Positions 6,601 through 7,141 of a stretch of 7,141 nucleotides of DNA are shown here, in pieces. The notes below the pieces were generated by a model. The model made no database searches. It was not told the DNA's origin and saw nothing but the letters and a program-made list of their open reading frames with translations. The stretch is from Candidatus Peribacteria bacterium (lineage in GTDB: Bacteria > Patescibacteriota > Gracilibacteria > Peribacterales > Peribacteraceae): contig CAINWJ010000013.1 of assembly GCA_903854455.1 (NCBI GenBank), forward strand, positions 1 to 7,141. The letters are read 5' to 3'. The stretch's first letter is position 1. Every line of letters starts with the position of its first letter. The translations under genes were made by a program, and so were the position numbers.

Positions 6601-6739
6601 GACCTCATCCCCAACCCTTCTCCTCTGCGGAGGAGAAGGGAGTTGTTTTGTTTATGTTTTGTAACAACGAACTAACAACAAACAACCTACAGAACAGTTC
6701 CCCTCTCCTTCTCAAAGGAGAGGGGTTAGGGGTGAGGTC
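6601..6739 (+). repeat. Compound palindromic repeat with CCTCxCCCCxAACCC ends (MITE-like)
   Basis: The outer arms 6601-6627 and 6713-6739 are inverted copies at 23 of 27 positions, beginning GACCTCA and ending TGAGGTC. Each end carries its own perfect 11-bp hairpin: 6615-6625 with 6630-6640 (loop TGCG), and 6700-6710 with 6715-6725 (loop CTCA). Between them a 59-base core is rich in GTTGTTTTG and AACAACAAAC words that are partly complementary. From memory, the ends match a C/T-rich palindromic repeat family found in many phyla. It abuts the regulator stop and contains no gene, so it may act as a terminator. Confidence 0.85.
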
Positions 6740-6839
6740 GTTTGCGCGATGATTTCAACCGGTGAAAGAATCGCAATGGTCGACTGACGGCTTACTGATG
6801 CCGCGGATTGCCATTACAAATTCGGACTTCATCGAGGAA

Positions 6840-6869
6840 TTGCCGCGGGATCCTTTCTGCGTCTAGCAT
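6840..6869 (+). promoter_or_regulatory. Possible promoter of the second Cys-rich gene
   Basis: TTGCCG (6840-6845), an 18-base spacer and TAGCAT (6864-6869) resemble a weak sigma-70 promoter whose -10 ends nine bases before ATG 6879. The rest of the gap 6740-6839 holds only very short frames and a repeated TGCCGCGG (6799-6806 and 6841-6848); I see no gene there. Confidence 0.3.
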
Positions 6870-6878
6870 TGCGCGGTC

Positions 6879-7141
6879 ATGCATCGTACCTGTCGCATCA
6901 CCGGTCAGCAGTTCATTGTTACGGATGACGAGCTCGCGTTTCTGGATCGTGTGTCGCCTGTGATTGGCGGCAAGAAATTATCGATCCCGCCGCCGACACT
7001 CTGTCCCGAGTGTCGGATGCAGCGGCGTCTCGCGTTCCGCAATGAGCGGCATCTCTACCACCGCAAGTGCGACCTCACGGGGAAGCAGATCATCTCCATG
7101 TACCCGCCCGATGCTCCGTACAAGGTTTACGACCAGGAGCG
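6879..7141 (+). CDS. Cys-rich protein, paralog of the 3961 gene, 3' end beyond window
   Basis: The first 87 codons of a second family member are visible; the window ends inside it. It aligns from its first residues with the protein at 3961: T-D-D-E-L-A-F-L for T-D-E-D-A-A-L-L, P-P-x-x-C-P-E-C-R for P-P-x-x-C-P-D-C-R, an Arg-rich segment with R-R-L-A-F-R, then K-C-D-L-T-G-K for T-C-D-L-S-G-Q, and A-P-Y-K-V-Y for S-P-Y-K-A-Y. One clear difference is at the start, where the CxxC of the first protein is replaced by C-R-I-T-G with a single cysteine. An in-frame stop at 6864-6866 limits the frame, so ATG 6879 is the only ATG start. No Shine-Dalgarno is seen. Divergence at protein level is high, so the duplication is old. 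Function unknown; zinc binding by CPEC is inference. Confidence 0.88.
   Translation, partial: MHRTCRITGQQFIVTDDELAFLDRVSPVIGGKKLSIPPPTLCPECRMQRRLAFRNERHLYHRKCDLTGKQIISMYPPDAPYKVYDQE

Noticed and set aside
6740..6878. Small gene between the compound repeat and the second Cys-rich gene, for example a 25-codon minus-strand frame starting at 6869
   Set aside because: The frames are very short, resemble nothing I recognise and have no start signal.

Overview
The window looks like a piece of a bacterial chromosome or metagenome contig of roughly balanced base composition. A long Cys-rich CxxC protein with a paralog, a TrmB-type regulator, a short site-2 protease, no visible Shine-Dalgarno sequences and many small palindromic intergenic repeats together suggest a member of the Candidate Phyla Radiation (Patescibacteria). 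That placement is inference: no rRNA or marker gene is present. TGA is a normal stop codon here, which argues against the lineages that recode it.

Layout. (1) 1-2018, minus strand: the first 672 codons of a sensor protein with five PAS domains in a row; its output domain lies beyond the window edge. A good sigma-70-type promoter at 2048-2076 sets its start. (2) 2132-2911, plus: a minimal membrane-anchored histidine kinase, divergent from the PAS protein. (3) 3054-3734, plus: a site-2 (M50) zinc protease. (4) 3735-3960: purine-rich repeats, a palindromic repeat and, on the minus strand, what looks like the C-terminal tail of a lost TrmB-like regulator. (5) 3961-5649, plus: a 562-residue protein with 41 cysteines. 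(6) 5681-5737: an orphan second copy of that protein's last 19 codons. (7) 5829-6599, plus: an intact TrmB-type regulator. (8) 6601-6739: a compound palindromic repeat. (9) 6879 to the end, plus: the start of a paralog of the Cys-rich protein.

How the parts fit. The left half is signalling and membrane proteolysis. No response regulator is visible, so partners cannot be named. The right half is a repeated cassette of Cys-rich protein and TrmB-type regulator, with two gene-tail scars that suggest past duplication, deletion or recombination of the same pair. The most interesting object is the Cys-rich family. Its cysteines fall mostly at multiples of three residues, its core carries an internal duplication, and its N- and C-terminal modules are related to each other, with the C-terminal copy having lost its CPxC ligands. 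Its function is unknown to me. Several genes have a -10-like box ending 6-9 bases before the ATG and no ribosome binding site, which suggests leaderless transcripts.
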